The notes: generated by a model from the letters alone, not told the origin. Numbered from the stretch's first letter, positions 27,020 through 35,661 are shown. The stretch is DNA of 64,000 nt from Leifsonia sp. fls2-241-R2A-40a (GCF_030209575.1 NZ_JARVRS010000001.1:744001-808000), one strand, 5' to 3'. Numbers and translations are program-made.

Positions 27020-27658
27020 ATGGGACCCATGGAGTCAAGCGTGCCGCCTCCCCGTTCCCGGAAACCACCCGGGGAGCGGCGGGAGGAGATCGTGTCCGCA
27101 GCCGCGGCGATCGCGATCGGCGAGGGCCTCGAGCGCATCACTCTGCGCGCCGTCGCCACCCGGCTCGGCGTGCGCCCCGGCCTGATCTCGCACTACTTCC
27201 CCGCCGCCGAGGACCTCGTGGACGAGGCGTTCGTCCGGGCCGCCACCATCGAGCGCGAGCGGTTCTTCCCCACCTCGGGACCGCCGGTCGAACGGCTGGC
27301 GCACTTCGTCCACCACATCGAGACCGGCGCATCGCTGCCGCTCGCGCGGTTGTGGCTGAACGCCCGCCACCTCTCGCGCTTCACCCCGTCGCTGGATGTC
27401 ACCCTCACCTCGCAGGACAGGCTCGACCGCGCGCGGCTCCGGACGATCATCGAGGACGGCGTGGCCGCGGGAGAGTTCGCGGCGGTGGACCCCGAGGCCG
27501 CGAGCATCCGCATCCTGATGGCCGTCGACGGCGGCGGCTCGTACGTCAACAGCGGCGACGACCTGACCCACCCGGCGCACGCGCACTTCGTCGCCGACGT
27601 CTGCGAGTGGACGCTCGGCCTCCCGCCGGGGACGCTGAGGGCGATCTCCGCCCGCTGA
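27020..27658 (+). CDS. TetR family regulator of the NCS1 permease-amidohydrolase pair
   Basis: The 212-residue protein has a TetR DNA-binding domain (ERREEIVSAAAAIAIGEGLERITLRAVATRLGVRPGLISHYFPAAEDLVDEAF, about residues 18-72) and a helical ligand domain. It lies divergent from the transporter-amidohydrolase operon with tandem operator repeats touching its start. If the ATG at 27020 is used there is no room for a normal ribosome-binding site, so the message may be leaderless. Alternatively the second ATG at 27029 is used. It probably represses both transcripts until the pathway substrate binds. Confidence 0.9.
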   Translation: MGPMESSVPPPRSRKPPGERREEIVSAAAAIAIGEGLERITLRAVATRLGVRPGLISHYFPAAEDLVDEAFVRAATIERERFFPTSGPPVERLAHFVHHIETGASLPLARLWLNARHLSRFTPSLDVTLTSQDRLDRARLRTIIEDGVAAGEFAAVDPEAASIRILMAVDGGGSYVNSGDDLTHPAHAHFVADVCEWTLGLPPGTLRAISAR

Positions 27659-27697
27659 CGACGGGCTGACGACAGGCGGACGACCGCGGCGGTCGCC

Positions 27698-28261
27698 TCA
27701 GCCCAGCTCGCGCCGCATCAGCCAGCGGGTCGCCCCGCCGGAGTGCGCCTCCGTGATCGTGCGGCGGGCGAAGCCGTGCGACTCGAAGAGGGACACGGTC
27801 CCCACGTAGCCGCTGATGACATCCACCCGCCCGTCGGTGTCGACCGGATACCCCTCGACCATGGTCGCGCCGGATTCGCGGGCGTGCTCGACCGCACCGT
27901 CCAACAGTTCGTGCATGAGACCGCGCCCGCGGAAGCCCGCGCGCACCACGAAGCAGACGATCGACCACGGGTCGCGATCCTCGTCCAGGTGCGGGATGGT
28001 GCGCGACCGCAGGAGCCGGGCGTAGGTCGCCTTGGGCGCGACCGAGCACCAACCCGCGACTCGGTCGTCGACGTACGCGAGGACGCCCGGCCCCGGTTCG
28101 CGCGTGCACTCGTCGTGCATGTACTGGATGCGCTCCGGCATCCCCAGCCGTGCCTGCCGGTACGACATGCAGACGCAGCCGCCTCCCCCGGGTTTCCGCG
28201 GGACCATGAACGATGCGAAGTCGTCCCAGCGGCCGGTGGCGGGCAGCACCTCGATGGACAT
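27698..28261 (-). CDS. GNAT family N-acetyltransferase
   Basis: This 187-residue protein resembles GNAT acetyltransferases. The acetyl-CoA pyrophosphate loop appears as VRAGFRGRGLMHELLDGAVEHARESGA at about residues 105-135, followed by SLFESHGFARR. The N-terminus MSIEVLPATGRWDDFASFMVPRKPGGGGCVCMSYR is of a subgroup I know only as uncharacterised. The ATG at 28261 is chosen because the frame further upstream is not conserved. It stands alone between the convergent TetR gene and an SDR gene. The acceptor substrate is unknown. Confidence 0.85.
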   Translation of the reverse strand: MSIEVLPATGRWDDFASFMVPRKPGGGGCVCMSYRQARLGMPERIQYMHDECTREPGPGVLAYVDDRVAGWCSVAPKATYARLLRSRTIPHLDEDRDPWSIVCFVVRAGFRGRGLMHELLDGAVEHARESGATMVEGYPVDTDGRVDVISGYVGTVSLFESHGFARRTITEAHSGGATRWLMRRELG

Positions 28262-28326
28262 GCGGGCATCGTACCCGGAGCCTCCGACTTCGGGTCCGGT
28301 GAATCCGGTGCGTCTCGGGCGCCGGC

Positions 28327-29010
28327 TCAGTACTCGATGCGCCCGTCGCGGTTGTGGAACTCCCCGGTCGGCCCGTCGGGGCCGATCGTGGCGAGCCGCA
28401 CGGTGGCGTCGGTCCCCTGCTCGACGGTCTGGTGCCCGTTGAACCCGTTGAACTCGGTGGAGGTGTAACCGGGGTCGCTGGCGTTCACGCGGAACTCGGG
28501 CAGGTTCTTCGCGTACTGCACCGTCAGCGCGATGACCGCAGCCTTGGAGGTCGCGTACGGGATCCCCCGCACCGGGTACTCGTCGTGACCGGGTGCGGAC
28601 AGCCACCGCGGCCAGCCGACGCCGGAGGCGACGTTCACGATGACCGGGCTGCCGGACCGCCGCAGCAGCGGAAGCGCGGCCTGGGTGACCCGGACCACCC
28701 CGAGCACGTTCGTATCGAGCGTTCGCAGCATGGCCTGCGCATCCAGGTCGTCGACACCATGGAGCGCATCCCCGAGGATCCCGGCGTTGTTCACGAGGAC
28801 GTCGAGCGCGGGAAGCGACGCCATCGCCGCCTCCACGCTCTGCTGGTCGGTGACATCGAGCGCGACGGGGATGGCCCCGAGTTCGCGCGCGGCGTCGCCG
28901 GTGGCGGGGTCGCGCATCCCGGCGTAGACGGTGTGGCCCGCTTCGAGGAGTCGTCGGGCCGTCTCGAGGCCCAGACTGCGGTTGGCTCCGGTGATGAGTG
29001 TCGTGGTCAT
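28327..29010 (-). CDS. Short-chain dehydrogenase/reductase
   Basis: This 227-residue classical SDR has the cofactor motif TGANRSLG at residues 7-14, NNAG in the centre, a serine in VNVASGVG and the catalytic YATSK. Such enzymes use NAD(P)H to oxidise or reduce alcohols, aldehydes or ketones. It is divergent from an XRE-MmyB regulator with a palindrome between them, a gene pair that recurs at 58.4-60.3 kb. The regulator probably represses it. The short C-terminus (GPDGPTGEFHNRDGRIEY) is typical of this regulator-linked SDR group. Confidence 0.9.
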   Translation of the reverse strand: MTTTLITGANRSLGLETARRLLEAGHTVYAGMRDPATGDAARELGAIPVALDVTDQQSVEAAMASLPALDVLVNNAGILGDALHGVDDLDAQAMLRTLDTNVLGVVRVTQAALPLLRRSGSPVIVNVASGVGWPRWLSAPGHDEYPVRGIPYATSKAAVIALTVQYAKNLPEFRVNASDPGYTSTEFNGFNGHQTVEQGTDATVRLATIGPDGPTGEFHNRDGRIEY

Positions 29011-29062
29011 GTCTTCGATCCTCCCCGTGGGCCGCTGGAACGCCCAGGCTCCGGCCGACGGG

Positions 29063-29077
29063 GGTACCGGCAGTACC
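29063..29077. promoter_or_regulatory. Candidate operator between the SDR and XRE-MmyB genes
   Basis: GGTACCGGCAGTACC is an inverted repeat of GGTAC/GTACC with a five-base centre. It lies midway in the 94-bp divergent gap between the SDR gene and the XRE-MmyB regulator gene, the expected place for an autoregulatory operator. Confidence 0.5.
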
Positions 29078-29104
29078 AGGATGGGCGCCGCGCGCGGACG
29101 TACG

Positions 29105-29956
29105 ATGAGGCGCGTGAACGAATTCGGAGCGGTGCTGCGGTCGTGGCGCGACCGTGTCGACCCGGTCGAGGTGGGCCTGCCCGCGGGCCCCGGGCGTCGG
29201 GCGTCGGGCCTGCGCCGCGAAGAGCTCGCCGCGCTCGCCGGCGTGAGCGTCGACTACATCGTGCGGCTGGAGCAGGGCCGGGCCACGAATCCGTCGCCTC
29301 AACTCCTGGGCGCGCTCGCCCGGGCGCTGCGGCTGACCCGCGAAGAGCGGGACCACTTCTTCCGCGTCGCGGGCGCCCTGCCGTCGCCCGATGCCCGCAT
29401 GCCGCGCCATCTCACGCCCGGTGTTCAGCGCATCCTGGACCGGATCGGGGATGTGCCGCTCGCGGTCTTCAGCGCCTCGTGGGACTTCCTGCTCTGGAAC
29501 CCGCTGTGGGCTGCCCTCCTGAAAGACCCGTCCGAACTGACAGGCTTGGAACGCAACCTGGTCTGGCGGCACTTCGTGCGCGGCCACTCGACGGTCGAGT
29601 TCGATGACATCCACCAGGAGGAGTTCTCCAGCGATCTCGTCGCCGACCTGCGCCAGGCCCACGGCCGGTACCCGGACGACCCGGACCTCGCCCGCCTCAT
29701 CGCCCGACTGCGCGCGGACTCTCCGGAGTTCGAACGACGGTGGGCCGACGCACGCGTCGCCGCCCACCGGTCCAGCCGCAAGACGATGACGGATACCGTG
29801 GTCGGGCCGATCACCGTCGACTGCGACGTCCTCACGGTGCCCGACGGCGACCTCCGCATCGTCGTCTACACGGCTGTGCCCGGAAGCGAGGATGCGGCGA
29901 AGCTCGACCTGCTGCGCGTGACGGGCGTCGAGCGGTTCCCGATCGTGCAGCCGTGA
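29105..29956 (+). CDS. XRE family regulator with MmyB-like ligand domain
   Basis: The 283-residue protein has an XRE helix-turn-helix (GRRASGLRREELAALAGVSVDYIVRLEQGRATNPS, about residues 30-65). The MmyB-like ligand domain contains LDRIGDVPLAVFSASWDFLLWNPLWAALL and ends DGDLRIVVYTAVPGSEDAAKLDLLRV. It is divergent from an SDR gene and likely controls it through the GGTAC palindrome. The ATG at 29105 is used, and a GTG nine bases later is possible. It is one of four MmyB-domain proteins in the window. Confidence 0.9.
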   Translation: MRRVNEFGAVLRSWRDRVDPVEVGLPAGPGRRASGLRREELAALAGVSVDYIVRLEQGRATNPSPQLLGALARALRLTREERDHFFRVAGALPSPDARMPRHLTPGVQRILDRIGDVPLAVFSASWDFLLWNPLWAALLKDPSELTGLERNLVWRHFVRGHSTVEFDDIHQEEFSSDLVADLRQAHGRYPDDPDLARLIARLRADSPEFERRWADARVAAHRSSRKTMTDTVVGPITVDCDVLTVPDGDLRIVVYTAVPGSEDAAKLDLLRVTGVERFPIVQP

Positions 29957-29962
29957 GGGCGG

Positions 29963-30736
29963 TCACATCGTCTGGCGGAGTCCTCCGTCGATGACGACGT
30001 CTGCGCCGGTGAGGTTGCCGAGCAACGGGCTGGCGAGCATGACGGCGAGAGCGGCCACCTCCTCCGGCCGGGTGAAGCGCCCGGTCACCATGGAGTCCTC
30101 CGCGCCCTTGCGCACCTGATCGGGGTCGGCTCCGGTGGCCGCACCCACCGTCTGGGCGACGCCGCCGGTGCCGAGCCAGAGGTCCGTCGCCACCGGGCCG
30201 GGGCTGATGGAGTTGACCCGGATGCCGCGGTGGCCGACCTCCTTCGAGAGCGACTTGGTGAAGCTGAGGAGCGCGGCCTTCGCCGCGCTGTAGTCCATGA
30301 CGAGCGGGTCGGCGAGGATGGCGTTCTCCGACGCGATGTTGACGATGGACCCGCCGTCGGGGATGCGGTCGAACAGAGCGCGGGTGGTCCGCACCGCGGC
30401 GAGCGCGTTCAGCTGGTAGGTGTTCGACCACTGCTCGTCGGTGATGCTGGGGAAGCCGCCCGGACGCGGCGGGGCCGAACCGACGTTGTTGACGAGGATG
30501 TCCACCGGCCCCTCGAGCTGCGCTGCCGCGGCGAGGATGCCGTCGTCGGTGCTCAGGTCCGCCTCCACCAGGCGGAACCCGCCCTGCTCGTGCAGCGCGG
30601 CCGTCTCGGGCGTGCTTTTCCGGGCGATTCCGGTGACCGTCGCTCCCTCCGCGAGGAGGGCTTGGACGATGGCGAGCCCGATCCCCCTGCTCGCTCCGGT
30701 GACGACGGCGTGCGTGCTGCTGAGGTGAAGATCCAC
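29963..30736 (-). CDS. SDR family oxidoreductase
   Basis: This 257-residue classical SDR shows TGASRGIG at about 13-20, NNVG, SENAILADPLVMDYSAAKAAL with the catalytic tyrosine and lysine, and the C-terminal GADVVIDGGLRQTM. The start is a GTG at 30736. The alternative ATG-free frame gives no better choice. It is convergent with the XRE-MmyB gene, separated by six bases. The C-terminus with VIDGG places it near 3-oxoacyl-ACP reductase-like enzymes, but the substrate is unknown. Confidence 0.9.
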   Translation of the reverse strand: MDLHLSSTHAVVTGASRGIGLAIVQALLAEGATVTGIARKSTPETAALHEQGGFRLVEADLSTDDGILAAAAQLEGPVDILVNNVGSAPPRPGGFPSITDEQWSNTYQLNALAAVRTTRALFDRIPDGGSIVNIASENAILADPLVMDYSAAKAALLSFTKSLSKEVGHRGIRVNSISPGPVATDLWLGTGGVAQTVGAATGADPDQVRKGAEDSMVTGRFTRPEEVAALAVMLASPLLGNLTGADVVIDGGLRQTM

Positions 30737-30788
30737 AGCTGGAGGGTATGGGACACCGCCGGGCCACGGCTAGGGGTGCGGGCGGGCG

Positions 30789-31025
30789 TCACCAGCCGTG
30801 GGTGTTGAACCACTCCCGCGCCTGGGCGGCCTCGAGCTCGGACTCGGAGGCGTCGCTCGTGTCGTGCTCGACGAGGCGACCCTCCGCGTCGAGCCCGACG
30901 AAGCGCAGGCAGACCGGGCAGAGTGCGCGGCCGCCCGGGAAGCCGTCCGGCAGGGTGGCGGCCGGTGATCCTGCCGCACCGGAGCCGTCGCACCGCGGCG
31001 GATCGGCCGTCAGGTCGGACCACAT
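30789..31025 (-). CDS. Small cysteine-containing hypothetical protein
   Basis: This frame encodes about 78 residues starting MWSDLTADPPRCDGSG and ending EWFNTHGW. It has a CPVC pair (ALCPVCLRFVGLDAEGRLVEHD) with a nearby histidine and a further upstream cysteine, so it could hold a metal. The frame is open upstream to 31592, so the start is uncertain. I place it at the ATG at 31025, just before the conserved-looking part. It is in line with the DUF1349 gene on the same strand. I do not recognise a named family. Confidence 0.55.
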   Translation of the reverse strand: MWSDLTADPPRCDGSGAAGSPAATLPDGFPGGRALCPVCLRFVGLDAEGRLVEHDTSDASESELEAAQAREWFNTHGW

Positions 31026-31117
31026 CAGACCGTCCTTGCGGTGCAGACCCGCGTGGCCCAGCGGCTCGGTGCACCGCCGGCCGGAGCTGCGGCTGGGGCA
31101 GAAGCGCACGGTCGAGG

Positions 31118-31702
31118 TCAGTGGAGTGTTCCGTCGGCGTCGGTCGTCCGCCACGCGGTGAACGTCACCGCGAAGCCCGGGCGGCTCGGCGCGGCCACGA
31201 GCGGACCGGCCTCTGCAGTGAGCGCGCCGTCGAACGGGAGCAGGCGCACGAACTGCAGCGGTCCCCCGTTCACGCTCGCGCGGACGACGAGCGCGTCCTC
31301 GGCGCGGCTGACCCGGACGAGGATGCGGCCGTCGAGCCACTCGGGCACGGGCGCGACCGACCAGTCCGACCGGCCGTCGGTGACGACCGCACCCAGCTGC
31401 AGGATGCCGTCGGCGAACTCGACGCCGGCCTTCACCCACCGGTCGTCGGCGGCCCGGACGAACACGCCGGCCTGGTCGAACTGCTCGCCGAAGGGAGCCG
31501 TGAACTCCACTTCGACGGCCGTCCCCACCGCGAACGGCGCGAGCAGCGCGTGCTCGGTGTCGTGGACGAACCCGTAGTACGTCTCCCGCCACGCGTCGCT
31601 CCCCTCGACGGCGGTGACGACCAGCCGGTCGTCCTGCTCGTCGATGCGGGCCGGAGGGGTGGTCCAGCGACCGGCGGACCAGGGAACGTCGATATCGATC
31701 AC
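31118..31702 (-). CDS. DUF1349 domain protein
   Basis: The 194-residue protein matches the DUF1349 family, a beta-sandwich related to concanavalin-like lectins. Typical stretches are DAWRETYYGFVHDTEHALLAPF, FDQAGVFVRAADDRWVKAGVEFADG and RSDWSVAPVPEWLDGRILVRVSRAEDALVVRAS. Proteins of this family probably bind carbohydrate, but no activity is established. It starts at a GTG (31702) and follows the aldo-keto reductase gene by 52 bp on the same strand. Confidence 0.85.
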   Translation of the reverse strand: MIDIDVPWSAGRWTTPPARIDEQDDRLVVTAVEGSDAWRETYYGFVHDTEHALLAPFAVGTAVEVEFTAPFGEQFDQAGVFVRAADDRWVKAGVEFADGILQLGAVVTDGRSDWSVAPVPEWLDGRILVRVSRAEDALVVRASVNGGPLQFVRLLPFDGALTAEAGPLVAAPSRPGFAVTFTAWRTTDADGTLH

Positions 31703-31754
31703 CGGGCCATCGTATGGGCTGCGCGGAGGGTCACGCCTTCGTCATGCCTTCCGG

Positions 31755-32765
31755 CTACGCCTCCCGGGTCTGCGGCGAACGGGTCGCGGTGTGCGACGGG
31801 TCCTTCTCGATGGCGCCGCCCAGCACCTCGTCGATACGGCCGAGCAGTTCGGCCGGGATCGTCACGCCGGACGCCTTGACGTTCTCCTCGACCTGCTCCG
31901 GACGCGACGCACCGATGATGGCGGCGGCGACGTTGTCGTTCTGCAGCACCCACGCGACGGCGAGCTGCGCCGGGGTGAGGCTCAGCTCCTGGGCGATCGG
32001 CGTGAGCTCCTGCACGCGGGTGAGCACGTCATCCGTGAGCCAGCGCTTGACGGCGCCGGCGCCGCCCTTCTGGTCCGTGGCGCGGCTGCCCTCCGGGAGC
32101 GGCGCACCCGGGCGGTACTTGCCGCTGAGCACACCCTGCGCGACGGGGGACCAGACGATCTGCGAGATGCCGAGCTCCTTCGAGGTCGGGACGACCTCCG
32201 CCTCGATCACACGCCACAGCGCCGAGTACTCGGGCTGGTTCGAGATGAGCTGGATCTTGAGCTCCTTCGCGAGGGCCGCTCCGGCGCGCAGCTGCTCCGA
32301 CGTCCACTCGCTGACGCCGATGTAGAGCGCCTTGCCCGAGCGGACCACATCGGCGAACGCCTGCATGGTCTCCTCGAGCGGGGTCTCGAAGTCGAAGCGG
32401 TGGGCCTGGTAGAGGTCGACATAGTCGGTCTGCAGGCGGGAGAGCGAGCCGTCGATCGACTCGAGGATGTGCTTGCGCGACAGCCCGACGTCGTTGTGGC
32501 CCTTGGGGCCGGTCGGCCCGAACACCTTCGTGAAGATCTCGAGCGACTGCCGGCGCTCGCCCTTCAGTGCCTCGCCGAGGACCGTCTCAGCAGCCGTGTT
32601 CGCATAGACGTCGGCGGTGTCGAAGGTGGTGATCCCCGCATCCAGCGCGGCCCGGACGCACGCGGCGGCGGTGTCGTTCTCGACCTGGGAGCCGTGTGTC
32701 AGCCAATTGCCGTAAGTGATCTCGGAGATCTTGAAGCCGGAGTCGCCCAGGTACCTGAAGTGCAC
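31755..32765 (-). CDS. Aldo/keto reductase (potassium-channel beta-subunit-like)
   Basis: The 336-residue NADPH-dependent reductase has the aldo-keto reductase fold with the catalytic tetrad in view: aspartate and tyrosine in TTFDTADVYAN, lysine in IFTKVFGP and histidine in DLYQAHRFD. The NADPH-binding end AAIIGASRPEQVEENVKASGV is present. Start MHFRYLGDSGFKISEI is a GTG at 32765. It resembles the AKR11/Kv-beta group, which acts on aldehydes and methylglyoxal-type carbonyls. No operator is seen nearby. Confidence 0.92.
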   Translation of the reverse strand: MHFRYLGDSGFKISEITYGNWLTHGSQVENDTAAACVRAALDAGITTFDTADVYANTAAETVLGEALKGERRQSLEIFTKVFGPTGPKGHNDVGLSRKHILESIDGSLSRLQTDYVDLYQAHRFDFETPLEETMQAFADVVRSGKALYIGVSEWTSEQLRAGAALAKELKIQLISNQPEYSALWRVIEAEVVPTSKELGISQIVWSPVAQGVLSGKYRPGAPLPEGSRATDQKGGAGAVKRWLTDDVLTRVQELTPIAQELSLTPAQLAVAWVLQNDNVAAAIIGASRPEQVEENVKASGVTIPAELLGRIDEVLGGAIEKDPSHTATRSPQTREA

Positions 32766-32851
32766 AGTCTTTCCCTTTCACGCCGTTGTCGTGTCAACGC
32801 GATGGTAGGCGCCATCCATTCAGCAACTCCAACAGCAATGTGTTGTGGGAT

Positions 32852-33346
32852 TCACACGTCAGGGCGATCAATGGCGGCGGAAAGCGGCGTCCCGTCCGCC
32901 TCCCGGGTGGGTCCCGGCCACAGGTACGGGAGGTCGTCCGGCACGTCCGGGAACAGCTTTCCGTAGAACTCCGGGTCCTTGCGCACCAGGTTCGACTGGT
33001 GGCTGCGGTGGAAGTCGGGGTCGCCGATCCACGGCGGCAGGTCCAGCTCGTCCTGAGGGAGGTCAGCGACCTCCGGCGCGAACTCGAGCACCTGCGGTCT
33101 CACGGTGTCGGCGTGGCCCAGCTCGATCCACGCGTCGGCAGACTCGAGCGCGTACTTGGTCAGCGCGGGAAGGTAGCCGCGCCACATCTTCGCCACCGGG
33201 TGGTTGCGCCATCCGTATCCCGGCACCGTCACGGCTCGCAGCACCTGCAGGGCCTCCACCCGCTGCTTGCCCATGCGGGCTCGGTCCAGGATGCGGACGC
33301 TTTCCGCGAAGGACGGGTAGGGCAGGAAGGTCTGCACCTCCCACAC
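32852..33346 (-). CDS. MSMEG_6728-like protein related to pyrimidine-dimer DNA glycosylase
   Basis: The 164-residue protein begins MWEVQTFLPYPSFAESVRILDRARMGKQRVEALQVLRAV and continues HPVAKMWRGYLPALTKY. It resembles the actinobacterial MSMEG_6728 family, which shares the LGKQRxE pattern near the N-terminus with phage T4 endonuclease V, the pyrimidine-dimer DNA glycosylase. A DNA-repair role is therefore possible but untested. The GTG start at 33346 is chosen to fit the family start. It is downstream of the TetR gene on the same strand by 23 bp. Confidence 0.7.
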   Translation of the reverse strand: MWEVQTFLPYPSFAESVRILDRARMGKQRVEALQVLRAVTVPGYGWRNHPVAKMWRGYLPALTKYALESADAWIELGHADTVRPQVLEFAPEVADLPQDELDLPPWIGDPDFHRSHQSNLVRKDPEFYGKLFPDVPDDLPYLWPGPTREADGTPLSAAIDRPDV

Positions 33347-33369
33347 CGTACCCGCGGGGTCTGCCCGCC

Positions 33370-33996
33370 TTACGCCGGGGTCGTCTCCGACCGCCGGATG
33401 CCGACGGCCGGGAGCAGGATGCCGTCGATGATCGTGAGCAGGAACTCGCGGTCGACCGGCGTGCGCAGTACGAGAACGCGGTAGGCCGCCATCGAGGGCG
33501 CGACCAGCGCGAGCTGCTCGATGTCGCAGTCGGCGGGGATCTCACCGCGCTCGACCGCGCGGCGCAGGAACATCCGGTTGATGGAGGCGCGCGGCTCGAC
33601 GATCGCGGCGTTCACGGCCTCGGCAAGGTCAGGGTTCTCGGCCAGCATCGAGACGAGACCCGCCATGACCCGGAGCTTCTTCTCGGCGTCGACGATGGTG
33701 TGCGGCTTCATCATCGCGATCAGGTCGCCGCGGAGCGTGCCGGTGTCGGGCAGGTTCTCGGGAGAGACGTCGACCTTCTTCATGCAGGCCACGGCCTCCA
33801 CGACGAGTTCCGCTTTGGACGGCCAGCGGCGGTAGACCGTCGCCTTACCGGCCTTGGCCCGCGCGGCCACCATGTCCATGGTCATGCGGTCGTAGCCGGC
33901 CTCGGCGAGGACCTCGAGGGCGGCCTCGAGGATCTCCGGGTCGCGGGTGTGATCCCGTTTGCGCCCGAGCTTCGGTGCGAGGGCTGAAGTTTCCAT
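33370..33996 (-). CDS. TetR family regulator of MFS efflux
   Basis: The 208-residue protein has a TetR helix-turn-helix at about residues 18-65 (DPEILEAALEVLAEAGYDRMTMDMVAARAKAGKATVYRRWPSKAELVVEAV). A C-terminal ligand domain of the TetR_C_11/16 type follows. It is divergent from an MFS drug efflux gene, 70 bp apart, so it most likely represses that pump. Downstream lies the glycosylase-like gene, which may be co-transcribed. No clean palindrome was found in the gap. Confidence 0.9.
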   Translation of the reverse strand: METSALAPKLGRKRDHTRDPEILEAALEVLAEAGYDRMTMDMVAARAKAGKATVYRRWPSKAELVVEAVACMKKVDVSPENLPDTGTLRGDLIAMMKPHTIVDAEKKLRVMAGLVSMLAENPDLAEAVNAAIVEPRASINRMFLRRAVERGEIPADCDIEQLALVAPSMAAYRVLVLRTPVDREFLLTIIDGILLPAVGIRRSETTPA

Positions 33997-34066
33997 CAGT
34001 GACAGTCTAGGTTAATTCCTGAACAAAAGAGATCCGGAACTGCTGAGTTTCGTATAGGCTGCCCCC

Positions 34067-35614
34067 ATGCCTCAGACCAACCCCTCCCCTTCGAGCGTCG
34101 CCCCCGACGCCGCAGCGCCCTCCTCGCGCCGCTGGTGGACCCTCGTCACCGTCGCCCTGGCGCAGCTGATGGTCGTCCTCGACTCGACTGTCGTGAACAT
34201 CGCCCTGCCGTCGGCACAGGCCGACCTCGGCTTCTCGAACGCCGACCGCCAGTGGATCGTGACCGCCTACTCGCTCGCCTTCGGCAGCCTCCTGCTCTTC
34301 GGCGGCCGCCTCTCCGACCTGATCGGCCGCAAGCGCGCCTTCATCATCGGCCTCATCGGATTCGCCGGCGCTTCCGCACTCGGCGGCGCGGCCGGCACCT
34401 TCGGACTGCTGGTCGGAGCCCGCGCGCTCCAGGGCGCCTTCGGCGCACTCCTCGCCCCGACGGCCCTCGCCGTCCTGACCACGACCTTCACCGTCCCGAA
34501 GGAGCGGGCGCGCGCCTTCGGCATCTTCGGCGCGATCGCCGGCGCCGGCGGCGCGGTCGGCCTGCTCCTCGGCGGTGTGCTCACCGAGCAGCTCGACTGG
34601 CGCTGGAACCTCTACATCAACGTCGTCATCGCCATCATCGCGATCGTCGGCGCGGTCTTCTTCGTCACCACGGTGCCGCGCACCGGGCCGCGTCCGAAGC
34701 TCGACGTGCCGGGCACCATCCTGGTCTCCGCAGCCCTGTTCTCGCTGGTGTACGGCTTCTCGAACGCGGAGTCGCACGGCTGGGACTCGCCGCTCTCGTG
34801 GGGCTTCCTCGCCGCCGCGGGGGTGCTCCTGATCGCCTTCGTGATCTGGCAGCGACGGGCCGCCCATCCCCTGCTGCCGCTGCCCATCGTGCTCGACCGC
34901 AACCGCGGCGCCTCCTACAGCGCCATCCTCATCGCCGGCGCCGGGATGTTCGGCATCTTCCTGTTCGTGACCTACTACCTGCAGTCCACGCTGAAGTTCA
35001 CGCCCATCCAGACCGGCCTCGGCTTCCTGCCGATGATCGTGATGCTGGTGCTCGCCGCGCAGCTCTCCACCAACATCCTCGTTCCGCGGTTCGGGCCGAA
35101 GGTCATGGTCCCGATCGGCATGACGATCGCCGGGAGCGGGATGCTCTACCTGACGCATCTCGGTGTCACCGCGAACTACGCGGTCGACCTGCTGCCACCG
35201 CTCATGATCCTCGGGTTCGGGATGGGCTCCACGATGCCGGCGGCGATCCAGACGGCGACGCTCGGCGTCGACCGCCGGTTCGCCGGGGTGGCGTCGGCGA
35301 TGGTCAACACGAGCCAGCAGGTGGGCGGCTCCATCGGGACGGCGCTGCTCAACACGCTCGCGGCGACGGCCGCAGCCGACTACCTCGCTGCGCACCTGCC
35401 GCCCACCCCGCAGGTGGCGGCGGAGGCCGCCGTGCACAGCTACGCGACCGCGTACTGGTGGGGCGCCGCCTTCTTCGGCTTCGGCGCCGTGCTGACGGCG
35501 CTGCTGTACCGGCGTCGCGGAGCGCTCCAGAACGGGGCGGCCGCGGCAGGCTCCGCGGGCGGCGACGGGGTGGCCGACGCGTCACCCGCGCCGGAGCCCG
35601 TGGTCGCGCACTGA
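34067..35614 (+). CDS. MFS transporter, DHA2 (EmrB/QacA) family
   Basis: The 515-residue membrane protein has about fourteen helices and the DHA2 family signatures. These are QLMVVLDSTVVNIALPSAQADLGFSNADRQWIVTAYSLAFG at the N-terminus, GGRLSDLIGRKRAF (motif A), and GSIGTALLNTLAATAAADYLA in the second half. It exports drugs or toxic compounds with proton exchange. It is divergent from a TetR gene. The tail after the last helix is low-complexity and cytoplasmic. Confidence 0.93.
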   Translation: MPQTNPSPSSVAPDAAAPSSRRWWTLVTVALAQLMVVLDSTVVNIALPSAQADLGFSNADRQWIVTAYSLAFGSLLLFGGRLSDLIGRKRAFIIGLIGFAGASALGGAAGTFGLLVGARALQGAFGALLAPTALAVLTTTFTVPKERARAFGIFGAIAGAGGAVGLLLGGVLTEQLDWRWNLYINVVIAIIAIVGAVFFVTTVPRTGPRPKLDVPGTILVSAALFSLVYGFSNAESHGWDSPLSWGFLAAAGVLLIAFVIWQRRAAHPLLPLPIVLDRNRGASYSAILIAGAGMFGIFLFVTYYLQSTLKFTPIQTGLGFLPMIVMLVLAAQLSTNILVPRFGPKVMVPIGMTIAGSGMLYLTHLGVTANYAVDLLPPLMILGFGMGSTMPAAIQTATLGVDRRFAGVASAMVNTSQQVGGSIGTALLNTLAATAAADYLAAHLPPTPQVAAEAAVHSYATAYWWGAAFFGFGAVLTALLYRRRGALQNGAAAAGSAGGDGVADASPAPEPVVAH

Positions 35615-35625
35615 CACACGGAACG

Positions 35626-35661
35626 AGACGCGGCCGCCGACACGCGTCGGCGGCCGCGTCT
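35626..35661. terminator. Bidirectional terminator between the MFS and helicase genes
   Basis: A perfect 16-bp stem (AGACGCGGCCGCCGAC at 35626-35641 and GTCGGCGGCCGCGTCT at 35646-35661) with loop ACGC lies between two convergent stops. It is the strongest hairpin in the window and serves both directions. No T tract is present. Confidence 0.8.
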
